Below are positions 4,917-5,699 of a stretch of 5,699 nt of DNA, piece by piece; the stretch's first letter is position 1; every line of letters begins with the position of its first letter. Under the pieces are notes generated by a model, which was not told the origin of the DNA, searched no databases, and saw nothing but the letters and a program-made list of their open reading frames with translations. Source of the DNA: Desulfobacterales bacterium (GTDB taxonomy: Bacteria > Desulfobacterota > Desulfobacteria > Desulfobacterales > Desulfobacteraceae); the NCBI GenBank assembly GCA_022361535.1, contig JAKSAU010000959.1:1-5699 (forward strand), written 5' to 3'. The position numbers and the translations under genes were made by a program.

Positions 4917-5699
4917 TTAGTTTTTGTCCGTTATCAGGGGCATGAATTTCAGGTTTGCCCTGGGAAAGGGGTAATCTGTTAATTCTTTGACTTTAACCCA
5001 CTTGTGGTCAATGGGACCCTTAAGTTTTATACGGCCTGAGATATAATCGCAGTAAAACACATCCATTTCAATTTTAAAATGGGTATATGCATGAAAAATC
5101 CGGGTTAAAAAAGAGGTCACCTGCGTTTCTAAACCGGTTTCTTCTTTTAACTCCCGCATGCACGCTTTCTCTGCGGTTTCTCCCTTTTCAACTTTACCGC
5201 CCGGAAACTCCCATAATCCGCCAAGAAGCCCATCCATTTTTCTCCGGGTGATCAGTACCCGATTGTTTTTTCTAACAATACCCACAGCAATGTGGTGTGT
5301 CGGGACCTTTTTCCTTTTTATTCGAACTGGAAATTCATTGATTTTTTTTTGAGAGAAGGCCTTGCATAGTCCATTGAGCGGGCAATTGGTGCAGTCTGGG
5401 TTTTTCGGCGTACAAACCAGAGCGCCCAATTCCATGACTGCCTGGTTATAGGTCCCAGGATCATTTTCATATAGCAAGTGCTTAGCATGGGTCTTATATT
5501 CTTTGTGAGCATTGCTCTGGTTTGCAGGTGTCTTCAGGCAAAGAAGTCTTGCCAGTACCCGTTTGACATTACCGTCTACAACAGCATGGGGTCGGCCAAA
5601 TGCAATGCTTTGTACGGCAGACGCAATATAATCTCCGACACCGGGCAATGACAGGAATTGGTCGAAGTCATCAGGGATGATGCAATCCATGTCACGGAC
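4917..5699 (-). CDS. mutY: A/G-specific adenine glycosylase MutY with Nudix domain, 5' end outside window
   Basis: A base-excision repair enzyme that removes adenine mispaired with 8-oxoguanine. The frame stays open to the right edge (codons for V-R-D precede the Met at 5690), so the true start and roughly the first hundred residues, including the expected catalytic Glu, lie outside. Counting from that Met: the helix-hairpin-helix LPGVGDYIASA (15-25); the catalytic Asp39 in VDGNVKRVLAR; and the 4Fe-4S ligands Cys93-x6-Cys100-x2-Cys103-x5-Cys109, an exact match to the family spacing. A linker follows, then a C-terminal MutT-like domain from about 133, with LWEFPGGKVEKGE and a full Nudix box (165-187: Gly165, Glu171, Arg179-Glu180, Glu183-Glu184, Gly186). 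The domain ends with YPFPRANLKFMP, resembling MutT. In E. coli-type MutY this domain reads 8-oxoG and has lost the box. The stop at 4917 is 7 nt from the metal exporter start, so the two are probably co-translated. Confidence 0.95.
   Translation of the reverse strand, partial: VRDMDCIIPDDFDQFLSLPGVGDYIASAVQSIAFGRPHAVVDGNVKRVLARLLCLKTPANQSNAHKEYKTHAKHLLYENDPGTYNQAVMELGALVCTPKNPDCTNCPLNGLCKAFSQKKINEFPVRIKRKKVPTHHIAVGIVRKNNRVLITRRKMDGLLGGLWEFPGGKVEKGETAEKACMRELKEETGLETQVTSFLTRIFHAYTHFKIEMDVFYCDYISGRIKLKGPIDHKWVKVKELTDYPFPRANLKFMPLITDKN

Noticed and set aside
1..5699. CRISPR array, tRNA, rRNA or insertion-sequence transposase
   Set aside because: No regularly spaced repeats, cloverleaf-like sequence, ribosomal RNA signature or transposase motif was seen on either strand.

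Overview
The window looks like chromosomal sequence from an anaerobic deltaproteobacterium, most plausibly a sulfate reducer of the Desulfobacterales. This rests on general resemblance of the proteins (the MOSC, YcaO, MutY-Nudix and ECF sigma types) and a GC content that looks like the low-to-mid 40s by eye. It is an inference, not a taxonomic assignment. All eight genes I support lie on the minus strand, so transcription runs from the right edge to the left edge. The plus-strand open frames are antisense shadows of these genes.

In transcription order, from the right: (1) the 3' part of mutY, an A/G-specific adenine glycosylase carrying a C-terminal Nudix domain with a complete Nudix box (4917-5699, 5' end outside the window); (2) a cation diffusion facilitator metal exporter starting 7 nt after the mutY stop (3995-4909); (3) a 121-nt gap containing a clear hairpin; (4) an ECF-type RNA polymerase sigma factor (3223-3873); (5) its likely membrane-bound zinc-finger anti-sigma factor with a cysteine-rich outer domain (2456-3163); (6) a 191-nt gap with a short direct repeat; (7) a stand-alone Nudix hydrolase (1833-2264); (8) a GrpB/UPF0157 protein starting 12 nt after the Nudix stop (1257-1820); (9) a roughly 400-nt non-coding stretch holding a 79-nt inverted repeat and a good sigma70-type promoter; (10) a small MOSC-domain protein (411-851); and (11) the N-terminal 114 codons of a YcaO-domain protein running off the left edge (1-344).

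Three functional blocks are visible. mutY with the metal exporter looks like one translationally coupled unit. The sigma/anti-sigma pair is a self-contained signal-transduction unit. The Nudix-GrpB pair is another tightly spaced unit. MutY and the second Nudix protein give the region a nucleotide-pool and oxidised-base flavour, and the metal exporter sits next to a Cys-rich anti-sigma factor, but no direct functional link between the blocks is proven by the sequence.

I found no RNA gene, CRISPR array, complete insertion sequence or convincing Rho-independent terminator. Nothing here is clearly an undescribed system. The items most worth a second look are the nested inverted repeat at 1086-1164, the Cys-rich sensor domain of the anti-sigma factor, the hairpin ahead of the sigma gene, and the intact Nudix box in MutY.
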